Assembly (NCBI GenBank): GCA_947501845.1
Contig: CANMXP010000024.1
Span: 1-64,000, forward strand
DNA: 64,000 nucleotides
Source of the DNA: an uncultured Flavobacteriaceae bacterium
GTDB lineage: Bacteria > Bacteroidota > Bacteroidia > Flavobacteriales > Flavobacteriaceae
Direction: 5' to 3'
A program made the position numbers and the translations under genes. This document shows positions 48,151-58,135 of the stretch, piece after piece. Within the stretch, counting starts at the first letter, position 1. Every line of letters begins with the position of its first letter. The notes beneath the pieces were generated by a model that was given only the letters and a program-made list of their open reading frames with translations, did no database searches and was not told where the DNA came from.

Positions 48151-48267
48151 GGAAAGTTTCCAGTAAATGAAAAATTTGTTATTCCCAAATAATTAATTAA
48201 ACATTAAAGTATAACGAGAATGAAGTTTATGAGATAACATGTGGAAAAATTAAATTATTATTGAAAA

Positions 48268-49248
48268 ATGGTTCGTATTATAACACTTGATGATATTATT
48301 GATCTATATACAAAAATTAAACTAAGAGGGCTACCTTTTATTTTATCTAAGCTTAACCTTAATGCCACTAAAAGAACTAAAAGTGCATTTAATGATATAA
48401 GTATTGATTCGGCCTATTGTTGGGTTATTCCGAAAATGCACGAAAGATGGAATCAATTTATCACAGGAGACTCTCAACAGGGGTTTAAGGAATTTATCAT
48501 TGCAAATTTTGTAAATCAAAAAAGATGCCTAAAAATGTTATCTCTTGGAAGTGGAAAATGCCATCATGAATTAGAATTTGCTAAACATCCAAATTTTGAA
48601 GAAATAGTATGTATGGATATCAGTGATGAATTGATTAAAAATGCTAAAGTTACAGCAGAACAAAATAACTTAAAGAATATTATATTTAAAGTTCAAAATG
48701 TTTATGAATATAATTTTCCTGAAAATTATTTTGACATTGTATTTTTTCATGCATCACTTCATCACTTTAAAGATATTGAGGTTTTTCTTAAAAGTAAAGT
48801 AAAGTATACCCTTAAAAAAAATGGGTTATTAATAATCAATGAATATGTTGGATCTAATAGGCTTCAATACCCAAAACATCAAATAAAAGCTATTAACGAA
48901 TGCCTGAATCTCATACCGAAAAAATTTAAAAAACGCTTTAAATTAAACTTAACTAAAAATAAATATTATGGTTCTGGGCTTATTAGAATGGTTGTTGCCG
49001 ATCCTTCTGAATGTATAGAATCTGAAAATATAACTCCATCTATTCATAATCATTTTAGTATTATTTATGAAAGTGATTTTGGAGGCAACCTTTTAATTCC
49101 TGCCTTAAAAGATTTAGGCCATCATTTTATTACACTTGATAAAGAAAAGGAATTAGTACTGGAACAATTGTTCAAATTTGAAGATGGGTATCTACAGCAT
49201 AATAAAAGTGATTATATTTTTGGCGTGTATAAAAATGATATATTTTAA
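48268..49248 (+). CDS. SAM-dependent methyltransferase of the glycan locus
   Basis: 326 residues. The SAM fold spans about 85-215: MLSLGSGKCHHELEFAKH as motif I (Gly-rich but with KCHH instead of GxG), MDISDE, and DIVFFHASLHHFKDIE as motif IV region. The C-terminal part (about 215-326) is not recognised. It precedes the GT2 gene by six bases, so both are likely co-translated. A role in methylating a sugar or lipid carrier is inferred from position. Confidence 0.8.
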   Translation: MVRIITLDDIIDLYTKIKLRGLPFILSKLNLNATKRTKSAFNDISIDSAYCWVIPKMHERWNQFITGDSQQGFKEFIIANFVNQKRCLKMLSLGSGKCHHELEFAKHPNFEEIVCMDISDELIKNAKVTAEQNNLKNIIFKVQNVYEYNFPENYFDIVFFHASLHHFKDIEVFLKSKVKYTLKKNGLLIINEYVGSNRLQYPKHQIKAINECLNLIPKKFKKRFKLNLTKNKYYGSGLIRMVVADPSECIESENITPSIHNHFSIIYESDFGGNLLIPALKDLGHHFITLDKEKELVLEQLFKFEDGYLQHNKSDYIFGVYKNDIF

Positions 49249-49254
49249 TAAGTT

Positions 49255-50154
49255 ATGATATCTGTTTTAATACCTGTCTACAATTATAATATTTGTGATT
49301 TAGTTGATAATATTCACAAGCAACTCACAGCTTCTAAAACAGAATTTGAAATTATTTGTTTAGACGATAATTCTAAAAAACAAATCGTAGCTTCAAATTT
49401 GATAATAAATACATTATCGAACACATCATATTTACTATCTAAAAAAAATAACGGCATCGCTATTACGCGTCAATCATTAATGGAAAAAGCAAAATACAGC
49501 TGGATAATACTGTTAGATGCTGATGTTAAACTAAAAAATAACTCTTATATTAAGAACTATTTAAATGCTATCTCATATAAATATAAAGTTATTTTTGGAG
49601 GTATTTCATACGAAAATAAAACCCCTAATAAAAATAGCCTGTTAAGATGGAAATATGGTATGCGGTGTGAAGCTATAGATGCCAACAAAAGAAACAAGCA
49701 TCCTTATAAAATAACTTCTGCTGCAAATATGATGATAAAAAAAGAGCTTTATAAAGGCCTTTATTTAGATAGTATAGGTGATTCTTATGGTATGGATATT
49801 TTTTTTGGCCCTCAGTTGAAATTCAATAACATTCCTGTATTGCACATAGATAATGGAGTTTATCATTTAGGCCTTGAAAAAAGTGTTACCTACATAAAAA
49901 AAACACAACGAGCTGTTGAAACACTTTTAAACCTGCATTATCAAAAAAAAATAAACCTGCACGAAAATGATTTATTAAAAACTTTTCTTTTTTTTAAAAA
50001 AGTAAAACTTAATCTTATTTTTTCTCTGTGGCATAAAATATTTAAAAACTTAATGATACAAAATCTACTTAGCTCAAATCCTTCGATTAAGATTCTTCAA
50101 GCTTTCAAAATAACTTATATGTGTTATTTTGATTTATTTAATAAAAATGATTGA
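49255..50154 (+). CDS. glycosyltransferase family 2
   Basis: 299 residues, GT-A fold. N terminus ISVLIPVYNYNICDLVDNIH, nucleotide-sugar acid residues CLDDNSKKQ, and the metal-binding LLDADVKLKN at about 86-95 (D-x-D). Likely a cytoplasmic transferase acting on a lipid-linked glycan. Its last 31 bases overlap the end of the opposing GT4 gene, so transcripts converge. Confidence 0.83.
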   Translation: MISVLIPVYNYNICDLVDNIHKQLTASKTEFEIICLDDNSKKQIVASNLIINTLSNTSYLLSKKNNGIAITRQSLMEKAKYSWIILLDADVKLKNNSYIKNYLNAISYKYKVIFGGISYENKTPNKNSLLRWKYGMRCEAIDANKRNKHPYKITSAANMMIKKELYKGLYLDSIGDSYGMDIFFGPQLKFNNIPVLHIDNGVYHLGLEKSVTYIKKTQRAVETLLNLHYQKKINLHENDLLKTFLFFKKVKLNLIFSLWHKIFKNLMIQNLLSSNPSIKILQAFKITYMCYFDLFNKND

Positions 50155-51221
50155 AATAGCTCATGCCATTGTCTCATAATTCCAGTTAACTCATAAGCTT
50201 TCATACTTTCTTTTGCTGCTTTTGAAACCCTTTTCATTTCATTTTTATTTTCAATCAACATACTCACTCTATTTGCGTAGTCTTCAAAGTTATCCTTTTG
50301 AATCAAAAAACCATTTTTTTTATTATCAATATAACTTTTGGGACCTAAAGTATTTTCAAAAGCAATCACGGGTAACCCACAAGCCATAGCTTCTGTTACA
50401 GCTAAACCAAAAGGTTCATATCTAGATGTATTTAGGAGCATCGATGCTCCTAAATAAACACTTTTTATATCTTTTACTGGCTTAAGAAATTCTATTTTAG
50501 ATAAATTTTTTAATTCTTTAGCAAGTTTTATTAAATCATCATAATCACCTTCTCCATACATATTTAAAATCCAATCTGGATGCTTCTTAGAAACTAAATA
50601 CCATATTTTAATTAATTTATCGTAGCCTTTTTGATAAGAGAATCTTCCAACAGCAATAACCTTTTTATTTTCTAAAGAATGAGGGATATCGGGTATTTCG
50701 AACCCTATAGGATTAGGGATAACCTTGAAATTCTTAGTTCTTTTATTTCTATTTGCATGTTCATATACTATTACCCATGTGTATCTATTTACACTTAAAG
50801 AAAAAAAGAAAAATGACAGTTTAAGTTTTATGTTATTGAACAAATCAGCTTCTTTAGCATTTTTGCTATTATGGTTCTCATAAACCAATGGTATTCTATT
50901 CTTCAACAAAAAAGGTAATAGAGATCCTTTTAATCCACTATCACAATTAATAATAATATCTGGATTTATAGTGTTTATTTTTTTATTAAGCTTAGTTCTA
51001 TAATCAAATAAATCCAGTGATTTTTGGCTTTTTCTATCCAAGTCATGGATTTGAATTTTTTCATGAAAAGAAAAAAACAACTTATTAGTATTGCCGTAGG
51101 TATTTAATATATGAATTTCATAAGGAAATGCTTCTACCAAATAATTTAGTTTTACAGAAAGCACCCTTGCTACACCTCCTGAAGTATTTAAATTAGTTGC
51201 TATGTACAGTAGTCTTAACAC
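50124..51221 (-). CDS. glycosyltransferase family 4
   Basis: 365 residues from a GTG start that overlaps the stop of the preceding GT4 by seven bases. GT-B fold: N-terminal domain starts LRLLYIATNLNTSGGVARVL; the C-terminal domain has KKVIAVGRFSYQKGYDKLI and the EX7E motif EPFGLAVTEAMACGLPVIAF. Cytoplasmic, uses a nucleotide sugar. In the same unit as the next GT4. Confidence 0.86.
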   Translation of the reverse strand: MLRLLYIATNLNTSGGVARVLSVKLNYLVEAFPYEIHILNTYGNTNKLFFSFHEKIQIHDLDRKSQKSLDLFDYRTKLNKKINTINPDIIINCDSGLKGSLLPFLLKNRIPLVYENHNSKNAKEADLFNNIKLKLSFFFFSLSVNRYTWVIVYEHANRNKRTKNFKVIPNPIGFEIPDIPHSLENKKVIAVGRFSYQKGYDKLIKIWYLVSKKHPDWILNMYGEGDYDDLIKLAKELKNLSKIEFLKPVKDIKSVYLGASMLLNTSRYEPFGLAVTEAMACGLPVIAFENTLGPKSYIDNKKNGFLIQKDNFEDYANRVSMLIENKNEMKRVSKAAKESMKAYELTGIMRQWHELFQSFLLNKSK

Positions 51222-52309
51222 GTTTTATCTAAATCCATTAATTTTAACCATTGCTCACCTATCCCTTCCAATGAAAATCTTTCAACACTAGATAAAGCTT
51301 GAGATTTACATCGTTTATACAATTTATTATCTTGTATAAATAAGTTCATAAAACTTGTTAAGCTATCCATATTTTGGTCTTCAACCAACAAACCATTTTC
51401 TCTATCTATTATAATTTCACTAGGTCCAGTTTTACAATTAAAAGATACTACGGGAGTTTTGCAAGCCAGTGACTCTAAAATCACCATAGGCATACCTTCA
51501 TGTGAGCTCGATAAAACAAAAAATTTTGCTCTTTTTATATACTTATATGGATTATTTTTAAAACCCAATAAATGAACTAAATTAGCGACCCCGTTTTGAC
51601 GAGCAATATTTATCAATGCTTCTTTTTTAGCACCATCTCCAAGAATGACTAAAGCTATATTTTTATTAGGAAGTATTGATTTAGAGTAAGCATGTATAAG
51701 CTTATCAAATTGTTTAACATTGGTATCATACTGACCTACACCTATGATATAATCAAAGTCTAAAGAAATTTCCTCAGTTGCTTTTTCTTTTACTTCCTGA
51801 ATATTTATAGGGTTATAAATAGTCATCACATTTTTCAAACCATGCTTTTCTTCAATCATTTTTTGCATGTCTTTTGTTATTGAAACTACTTTAAAAGAAT
51901 TTGCATACATCATTCTAGTCAAAAATGATTGATCTGGCATGTAACTGTTCAATTTAGCACTATGCACTGTAAAAATAGTTCTGGCATTATATACAAATCT
52001 AGCAACCAATAATTCCTGAATAGGCTTGATTCGGAACCTAAAATCAATTATAAAATCAAAATCATGTTTATTTAAATATTTCCTTAGAGCAATTAAACGT
52101 TTAATTTTATTGAAGACACCATTGGTTTTATTCTTCAACTTTCCTAAGTTTTCAACAGCCCCAGAATAAGGATAAGCAATATCATCTATTATTATTATGT
52201 TATGTACTTCAATACCTTGGCTTTCAAAAAAGACAGACAAAATAGCCATTACCCGCTCTGCACCTCCTTTATTTAATCTATAACCAACTAATGCTATTTT
52301 TTTTTTCAT
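51215..52309 (-). CDS. glycosyltransferase family 4
   Basis: 364 residues. GT-B fold: KKKIALVGYRLNKGGAERVM at the N terminus, YIIGVGQYDTNVKQFDKLI, and SSSHEGMPMVILESLACKTPVVSF in the C-terminal domain with the EX7E residues. Related to the neighbouring GT4 in style but clearly a different sequence. Divergent to the GT2 at 52420, with an inverted repeat in the spacer. Confidence 0.87.
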   Translation of the reverse strand: MKKKIALVGYRLNKGGAERVMAILSVFFESQGIEVHNIIIIDDIAYPYSGAVENLGKLKNKTNGVFNKIKRLIALRKYLNKHDFDFIIDFRFRIKPIQELLVARFVYNARTIFTVHSAKLNSYMPDQSFLTRMMYANSFKVVSITKDMQKMIEEKHGLKNVMTIYNPINIQEVKEKATEEISLDFDYIIGVGQYDTNVKQFDKLIHAYSKSILPNKNIALVILGDGAKKEALINIARQNGVANLVHLLGFKNNPYKYIKRAKFFVLSSSHEGMPMVILESLACKTPVVSFNCKTGPSEIIIDRENGLLVEDQNMDSLTSFMNLFIQDNKLYKRCKSQALSSVERFSLEGIGEQWLKLMDLDKTC

Positions 52310-52312
52310 TAT

Positions 52313-52345
52313 AACACTTAAATGACTTTTTCAAAAATAAGTGTT
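52313..52345. repeat. 8-base inverted repeat in divergent spacer
   Basis: AACACTTA (52313-52320) and TAAGTGTT (52338-52345) flank 17 bases directly upstream of the GT4 start and 75 bases before the GT2 start. Possible operator. Confidence 0.4.
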
Positions 52346-52419
52346 TATTTTTTTATTCTGTTTCTATTTATCTTAAATTTCTAGATTATAAAAAATACTA
52401 TAAAACCTCAAAGTCATTT

Positions 52420-53349
52420 ATGGTTGAATTTTCTATACACCTTATAACATACAACAACGAAAAACATATTGAAGAAACGCTTCAATCTATCTTAAAACAA
52501 AAAGTAGATTTTGATTATGAAATTGTTGTTGGAGACGACTGCTCTACAGACAAAACATTAACTATAATAAAGCAATATGAAACAAGATATCCTAAGCTGT
52601 TTAAAATACAAAAAAATGAATCTCAGCTAGGTATTTTAAAGAACTTTAAAGCGACTCTTGATAGATGTGTAGGCAAATATATTTTTGATATTGCAGGAGA
52701 TGATTTACTAAAAACAGAAGATGCTATGCAAAAAATGGTTGATGTATTCCGTAATAATAATACTTTGGGGTTCATTGATTGTGGATTTGATAGTTTAAAT
52801 GATATAAAAAATACAACAACAATTTTTAAAAACAAAAAAGCAATTAATTCTTCTAACTATGATTATAAAAGAGCAATCATGCTTGGTCAAATAGCTCCAA
52901 TTGGTATTTGTTATAACAAAGATTCCCTTTATAAATATGTTGATTTTGATAGTTACATAAAAAAAAATATTACCATCGAGGATTATCCTATTCTTATAGA
53001 TTTAATAATGAATACTGATTTTCATAGAATTAATGAATCTCTCCATATATATAGAGTTCATGATGAGTCATTCTCGCATAAAAGAGATTTTGAAAAAAAC
53101 CGATTCTCGAGTCTTCAAATGAAAAAACTGTTTGATTATTTCTGTGATAAGTACAAATTCAAAAACGATATTATTGAAGAATTCAATCTTAACCATTTAA
53201 AACAGCTACTTTTCTTTGCTGGTTTTTATGAAAAAAAGGCGTTTGGCAATGAGATATATTCTAAAATTAAATCAAAAAGCATTAAGGATTATATCCACTA
53301 TTGGGCAAGTCAATATCCTTTATTTAGGAAACTTATATCAATTATTTAA
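52420..53349 (+). CDS. glycosyltransferase family 2
   Basis: 309 residues, GT-A fold. FSIHLITYNNEKHIEETLQSI (about 3-23, written in part), VVGDDCSTDKT, and the D-x-D-like DIAGDDLLKTEDA. The C-terminal part (about 220-309) has no known domain. It stands alone on plus between two minus groups and so has its own promoter in the 110-base spacer. Confidence 0.85.
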   Translation: MVEFSIHLITYNNEKHIEETLQSILKQKVDFDYEIVVGDDCSTDKTLTIIKQYETRYPKLFKIQKNESQLGILKNFKATLDRCVGKYIFDIAGDDLLKTEDAMQKMVDVFRNNNTLGFIDCGFDSLNDIKNTTTIFKNKKAINSSNYDYKRAIMLGQIAPIGICYNKDSLYKYVDFDSYIKKNITIEDYPILIDLIMNTDFHRINESLHIYRVHDESFSHKRDFEKNRFSSLQMKKLFDYFCDKYKFKNDIIEEFNLNHLKQLLFFAGFYEKKAFGNEIYSKIKSKSIKDYIHYWASQYPLFRKLISII

Positions 53350-53358
53350 AATGCGTTT

Positions 53359-53757
53359 TTAAATTTTAGTGAACACATCATAATCCCGGATATAATCTTC
53401 TTCCTTATATATATCTGAAGCAATAACTAAACAAACTGATCCTGAAGAAAAATTATCAAGCTCACGCCATATCATAGTTGGTATTAAAACTCCTTGATTT
53501 GGTTTATTTAAAGTTATAACTTGTTTTTCCTTGTTTACATCGTATAAAGAGACATTAAAACTTCCACTTAAGGCTATCAAAAACTCTTGTTGATTAACAT
53601 GAGCATGTCCTCCTCTAAATACCCCACTGGGTACATCGTACAAATAGTATACACGTTTAATGGAAAAGGGTAAAATATTTTTTTCTATGACTGATAGGTT
53701 CCCTCTTACATCAACAATTTTAGGAATATCTATAATTTTTACTCTGTTTAAACCCAT
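53359..53757 (-). CDS. FdtA/QdtA-like sugar 3,4-ketoisomerase (cupin)
   Basis: 132 residues, single cupin. FRGGHAHVNQQEFLIALSG contains the two catalytic His of the FdtA/QdtA type, followed by VLIPTMIWREL and VASDIYKEEDYIRDYDVF. The family isomerises dTDP-4-keto-6-deoxyglucose to the 3-keto form, the substrate for a 3-aminotransferase. The matching aminotransferase is three genes upstream in the same operon. FdtA versus QdtA cannot be separated here. Confidence 0.83.
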   Translation of the reverse strand: MGLNRVKIIDIPKIVDVRGNLSVIEKNILPFSIKRVYYLYDVPSGVFRGGHAHVNQQEFLIALSGSFNVSLYDVNKEKQVITLNKPNQGVLIPTMIWRELDNFSSGSVCLVIASDIYKEEDYIRDYDVFTKI

Positions 53758-53758
53758 T

Positions 53759-54511
53759 TTATTTTTTTAAAATTAAAAGATTTTCCATTGTTTCTTGCTC
53801 ACCCTTCCAATCTCTTGAAATATTTTCTTTGATCAACCTACAAGGTATTCCTCCAATCAAAACATTTTCTCCATAAAATTTGTAATCCTTATTAGTAACA
53901 CTATTCGAAGCAATAGTACAATAATTCGGCGTAACAGTTTTCGCCATAATAGAAACTCTGTTACCAATATAATTGAAATCGCCGATACTAATTGGATTGG
54001 TCATTGGGTATTTTTCATTATTAAGTGTATTAATAAGTTGGTGAAAAGTAGTATCAATAAGTTGAGATTCAGAACCAAGCCTAGCATAGTTTCCTAAAAC
54101 AATTTCATAAGTGCATATAAGCTTACCATCCGACCCTAAAGAAGCCATATTACCAAACTCAGAATAAGCATTCTTTCCTATGTATATAAAACAGTCTTTT
54201 CCAAATTGAACATGCCCTTTAAAAACCAAAGTTCCTCCTAGATAAAATTCCGAAATACCTTTAGCTTTTTTTTTCATTTCATAAGCTTGGCCAAAACCAA
54301 TCATACCTCTTTTAATAGGTGCTTTAATATAAATACCCCCTTTTAATGAAGTAAATTTCACTTTACCATAAAAATATACTGGAAATTTTAAAGCTATTTT
54401 TATAGGGAATTTTTTTAAATTGAAATAAATTGTTTTATACCAGTTAACTGAACGCTGAAATTTAATCCAATGATACAACTTCTTCAGTCGTTTATAAATT
54501 AAATTAAACAT
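53759..54511 (-). CDS. left-handed beta-helix acyltransferase
   Basis: 250 residues from the ATG at 54511; an ATG at 54538 (259 residues) overlaps the flippase by 35 bases and is less likely. Hexapeptide-repeat type: IGKNAYSEFGNMASLGSDG, VLGNYARLGSES, IGDFNYIGNRVSIMAKTVTPNYCTIASNSV. It resembles WbbJ-like sugar acetyltransferases. It might O- or N-acylate a sugar of the glycan, including the 3-amino sugar, but this is not shown. Ends one base before the FdtA gene begins. Confidence 0.78.
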   Translation of the reverse strand: MFNLIYKRLKKLYHWIKFQRSVNWYKTIYFNLKKFPIKIALKFPVYFYGKVKFTSLKGGIYIKAPIKRGMIGFGQAYEMKKKAKGISEFYLGGTLVFKGHVQFGKDCFIYIGKNAYSEFGNMASLGSDGKLICTYEIVLGNYARLGSESQLIDTTFHQLINTLNNEKYPMTNPISIGDFNYIGNRVSIMAKTVTPNYCTIASNSVTNKDYKFYGENVLIGGIPCRLIKENISRDWKGEQETMENLLILKK

Positions 54512-55994
54512 CTTTATCTTTTTTAAACAATAAAACAAATAATTCTCTTATGGGTATTTTTTTGTTAAACAATATAAGTATATATACACATGATAATATT
54601 CCTGCTAAACCCATAAATAAGTACTTATAAAATACCCAAGGCAAAAATGATAATAGAAAAACAATCATACACAAAAAACAACATCTAGTAAAAATAGAAT
54701 AAATCTCTCTATCCAAGGATATATGATAATATTTAGAAACTATATAGATAATACCACAAAAATGTATAACGTAATATACAAAAAAGGAAATTCCAAGCCC
54801 TAATAAACCTCCCTTATAATATCCCAATAGAAGTAATATTATATACAAAACACTAAACACTAAGCTAGTTTTTATAAAGATCTTAGAATCTCCTTTAGCT
54901 ATAATAATATATCCTAAAGTCCATGATATAGCTTTAAAAAGCATACCTAAAATCCCCCAGGAAACCATATTAGTAACCGAATCAAATTTTACAGAAAAAA
55001 GAGTTCTTATAATCAAGGGGTTAAAAATTATAAAAACAATTATTATAATAGTTATTAGCAGGATTGAAATGAATGATTGATGAAAAGCTAATTTTTTAAT
55101 TTCTACATTTTGGTTACAAATTTCTGACAGCCTTGGATAATAATTTTTACTCATAACCGCGAAAATTATTCCAACGTACGAATTCAATATTACTAGACCA
55201 GCGCCATAATAACCAACTTCATTTACACCTCCGTAAAAATTTATACCAAATTGAACAAGATACTCACTTAAAGATCGAATTAACTCACTTATACTTAAAG
55301 CAAAACCTAAAACTAACATTTGTTTGCTTGTCTTTAAATTTTTTCTCAATGATATTTTTTCACCTATCCTGAAAAAGTTTTTAGAATAAAAATAAGCAAA
55401 TAAAAAACTTATAAATGAAGAAATTGCAATTACTGGAGCAATTGCATTTATTTTCCAATAATAGTATAATGGAATTGCTATTAATAAAGCCACAGAATTA
55501 CCCATTAAATTTGCCTTTGCAAACTGTTGTAGTTTTCTTAAACTCTGTAGAACCGTTAAACAACCAGAAAATAGTTGCCTAAATAAAATAGCGAAAGCTA
55601 ACCAGATAAAAGCGATAGTGAAATCTTTATTATTGAACACTAGCTGACTTAAAAATGAGGAGAAAACACATGTTATTAGGGCTCCTAATATGCTTGTAAT
55701 AAAAATTAAGTATTTAAAAATCTGTATTTGCTTATTTAATTTTTCATTCGATTTAGAACCATAAGCTTCAGAAATATTCTTAATACCACTGGTTTCCAAA
55801 CCAAAACCTGTTGCATTACTTATTACTGCTAAAGTGCTATTAAACAAAGTCATTACACCAATACCAGTTGGCCCTAATAATATTGCTATTATTTTTGATT
55901 TAATTATTGATATTAATATGTTGAAAAACTTTACCCCTCCAAATAAAGAAGTAGCCTTTAATATTTGTATATATGAATTTTTGTCAGTTTTCAA
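54504..55994 (-). CDS. Wzx-type polysaccharide flippase
   Basis: 496 residues with about 14 membrane helices (MATE/MVF-like). N terminus YIQILKATSLFGGVKFFNIL and GPTGIGVMTLFNST fit the O-antigen transporter family. Starts with TTG two bases after the aminotransferase stop. It flips lipid-linked glycan units across the inner membrane. Second flippase in this operon. Confidence 0.85.
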   Translation of the reverse strand: MKTDKNSYIQILKATSLFGGVKFFNILISIIKSKIIAILLGPTGIGVMTLFNSTLAVISNATGFGLETSGIKNISEAYGSKSNEKLNKQIQIFKYLIFITSILGALITCVFSSFLSQLVFNNKDFTIAFIWLAFAILFRQLFSGCLTVLQSLRKLQQFAKANLMGNSVALLIAIPLYYYWKINAIAPVIAISSFISFLFAYFYSKNFFRIGEKISLRKNLKTSKQMLVLGFALSISELIRSLSEYLVQFGINFYGGVNEVGYYGAGLVILNSYVGIIFAVMSKNYYPRLSEICNQNVEIKKLAFHQSFISILLITIIIIVFIIFNPLIIRTLFSVKFDSVTNMVSWGILGMLFKAISWTLGYIIIAKGDSKIFIKTSLVFSVLYIILLLLGYYKGGLLGLGISFFVYYVIHFCGIIYIVSKYYHISLDREIYSIFTRCCFLCMIVFLLSFLPWVFYKYLFMGLAGILSCVYILILFNKKIPIRELFVLLFKKDKDV

Positions 55995-55996
55995 AA

Positions 55997-57100
55997 CTAC
56001 TTAAAGTTAGAAATGACTTCTACTATCCTATCGACATCAGAAGAATTTAGTAAAGGATTTAATGGTATGCTCAAAACTTCATTATGAATTTGTTCTGTAA
56101 TTGGTAAACTAATATTAGCATATCTCTTATATGCTTCTTGTTGATGAACGGGAATAGGGTAATGAATAAACGTTTCTACACCGTTTTTATATAAATAATC
56201 TTTAAGTTCATCTCTTTTCTCACTTCTAATAACAAAAAGGTGAAAAACATGTTGATTTATATCATCAACAAATGGCAACACCATATTATTCGAATTGATA
56301 TTTTCAAGATAGTATTTAGCAATTTTCCTTCTTATGTTATTGTCAGAATCTAAATATTTTAATTTTACTCTTAAAAAAGAAGCCTGTAACTCATCCAACC
56401 TACAGTTATAACCTTTAATATCGTTTTTATAAATTGAAGTTCTTCCATAATTTCTTAGTTTATAAATAATTTCGGCTAACGCTTCATCATTAGTAGTCAC
56501 TGCTCCAGCATCTCCTAAAGCACCTAAATTTTTTGTTGGATAAAAGCTAAAAGCAGCTGCATCCGATACATTTCCAGATTTACGCCCATCAGCAGATACC
56601 GCACCGTGTGCTTGAGCTGCATCTTCTATTAACAACAAATTATACCTTTCAGATAATTTCTCTAATTCATTTACATCATATAGTCGTCCATAAAGGTGAA
56701 CCCCTAAAATTGCCTTTGTCTTATCTGTAATAGCATCCTCAATTTTACTTATTCCTATATTAAAAGTTTTTATATCTGGTTCTACTAAAATAGGTTTTAA
56801 GCCTACATTACTAACTGCTAAAATAGATGCAATATACGTATTTGCTGGCACGAGAACTTCGTTCCCGATTGATAAGACTCCCATTTCTTTATATGCTTGA
56901 AAAATTAATTGCAACGCATCAAGACCACTGCTAACACCTATACAGTATTTTGTCCCACAATATGAAGAAAATTCATTTTCAAATTTTAAAACCTGTTCTC
57001 CTAAGATATAATGTCCCGAGTTTAAAAAATCTTCAAAAGCTTTTTTTAATTCGGCTTCATGATCTTCATTAACTAACTTTAAATCTAAAAATTTAATCAT
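55997..57100 (-). CDS. DegT/DnrJ/EryC1 aminotransferase, FdtB-like
   Basis: 367 residues, PLP enzyme. Start [24 protein letters not shown]-binding site with Lys in [28 protein letters not shown]. Family members put an amino group on keto sugars. Together with the cupin isomerase, the best fit is a 3-aminotransferase of the FdtB/QdtB type. Its ATG overlaps the stop of the preceding GNAT gene as ATGA. Confidence 0.85.
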   Translation of the reverse strand: MIKFLDLKLVNEDHEAELKKAFEDFLNSGHYILGEQVLKFENEFSSYCGTKYCIGVSSGLDALQLIFQAYKEMGVLSIGNEVLVPANTYIASILAVSNVGLKPILVEPDIKTFNIGISKIEDAITDKTKAILGVHLYGRLYDVNELEKLSERYNLLLIEDAAQAHGAVSADGRKSGNVSDAAAFSFYPTKNLGALGDAGAVTTNDEALAEIIYKLRNYGRTSIYKNDIKGYNCRLDELQASFLRVKLKYLDSDNNIRRKIAKYYLENINSNNMVLPFVDDINQHVFHLFVIRSEKRDELKDYLYKNGVETFIHYPIPVHQQEAYKRYANISLPITEQIHNEVLSIPLNPLLNSSDVDRIVEVISNFK

Positions 57101-58068
57101 ATCAACACCTCTTTTAGAAGTTTATAATTAGCCACCTCTATTTCATAAAAATCGTGAACAACAGGTGAGGCTCCAAAACTTTGTTTCCATTGCAATAAAC
57201 CTTCATTAATATTCTTACCTCGATTTTCATTCGATATTCCAAAATCAAAATAGACTTTATCTTTATATACATTATAAACCAATTGGTTTATAAGATAATC
57301 TAAAGCCCCTTTTTTATTATTTATCGTTGAAATGTATTGCAAATGAGCCACATTTTTTGTTTCAAAAACGGTACACCCAGCCAATATTCTTCCTTCAAAG
57401 CACACATTATATTGCTTTATATAATTGGGGAACATTTTATGTAATTTTATAATCTCCGATAGTGTATGTACTGGTTCTACACCATGCTTTTCTTTTAAAT
57501 TTGGAATTAAGATCTCATTCCAAAAAGAACCCATATCTCCATTTGAAATAAAATTCAAATCAAAGTCATTGGCCAATTTTAATTGTCGTTTTCTTAAATC
57601 TGAAAACTTTAATTTATTAGTTAATGGTATTGTCATCGAAACGTCTCTCCTAAACAGCTTAGCTTTTAAAATAAACAGAAGATAATCCATTTCATCTGAA
57701 GGCCTTAAATTATATATTTTAGGCAGTTGTTTAAAAATCAACACATTAACACTATTATCATAAAGAAATTTTAAAAGCGCAAGAACACATTCTAAAACAT
57801 TCTGAAATGAAGTTCTATCTGGTAAAACTAAACTTCCATAACTTAAACCTTGATGAGAGTAAAGGGTTTTTCCTTTTATATTTGCTGGTAGGATAGCCAT
57901 TAATTTTTCATTACGAAAAACCATCAATGAATAGTCTTCAAATCTATCTTGATGGTATTCCATAAAATCTCTATGAAAAAGAAATGTAGCATTTTTTGCA
58001 TTTAATACAAAGGTATTCCATTCTTCATAGTACAAGGAAGAATATTTAACTACCTTATAATTTTCCAT
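57097..58068 (-). CDS. GNAT/FemAB-like acyltransferase
   Basis: 323 residues, two GNAT-like halves (about 1-150 and 165-320), as in FemAB-type proteins. Seen: [42 protein letters not shown] and [20 protein letters not shown] (trimmed). Enzymes of this kind add an acyl or aminoacyl group to sugars or peptides. The gene lies between the first flippase and the aminotransferase, so acylation of the amino sugar is possible. Start of translational coupling with the next gene (ATGA). Confidence 0.78.
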   Translation of the reverse strand: MENYKVVKYSSLYYEEWNTFVLNAKNATFLFHRDFMEYHQDRFEDYSLMVFRNEKLMAILPANIKGKTLYSHQGLSYGSLVLPDRTSFQNVLECVLALLKFLYDNSVNVLIFKQLPKIYNLRPSDEMDYLLFILKAKLFRRDVSMTIPLTNKLKFSDLRKRQLKLANDFDLNFISNGDMGSFWNEILIPNLKEKHGVEPVHTLSEIIKLHKMFPNYIKQYNVCFEGRILAGCTVFETKNVAHLQYISTINNKKGALDYLINQLVYNVYKDKVYFDFGISNENRGKNINEGLLQWKQSFGASPVVHDFYEIEVANYKLLKEVLI

Positions 58069-58135
58069 TGGCCCTCATGTTTTTCTAGTTGATAAGCTTT
58101 ATTCCTGGTAAAAGTTATAAAAAGTAATTGAATCC

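Larger units (their letters stand above)
47948..48267. other. divergent intergenic region before the glycan locus
   Basis: 320 bases without a gene. It holds the palindrome at 48056-48070, an isolated TTTTATCG motif at 48072-48079, and the promoter at 48117-48150. Confidence 0.6.
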
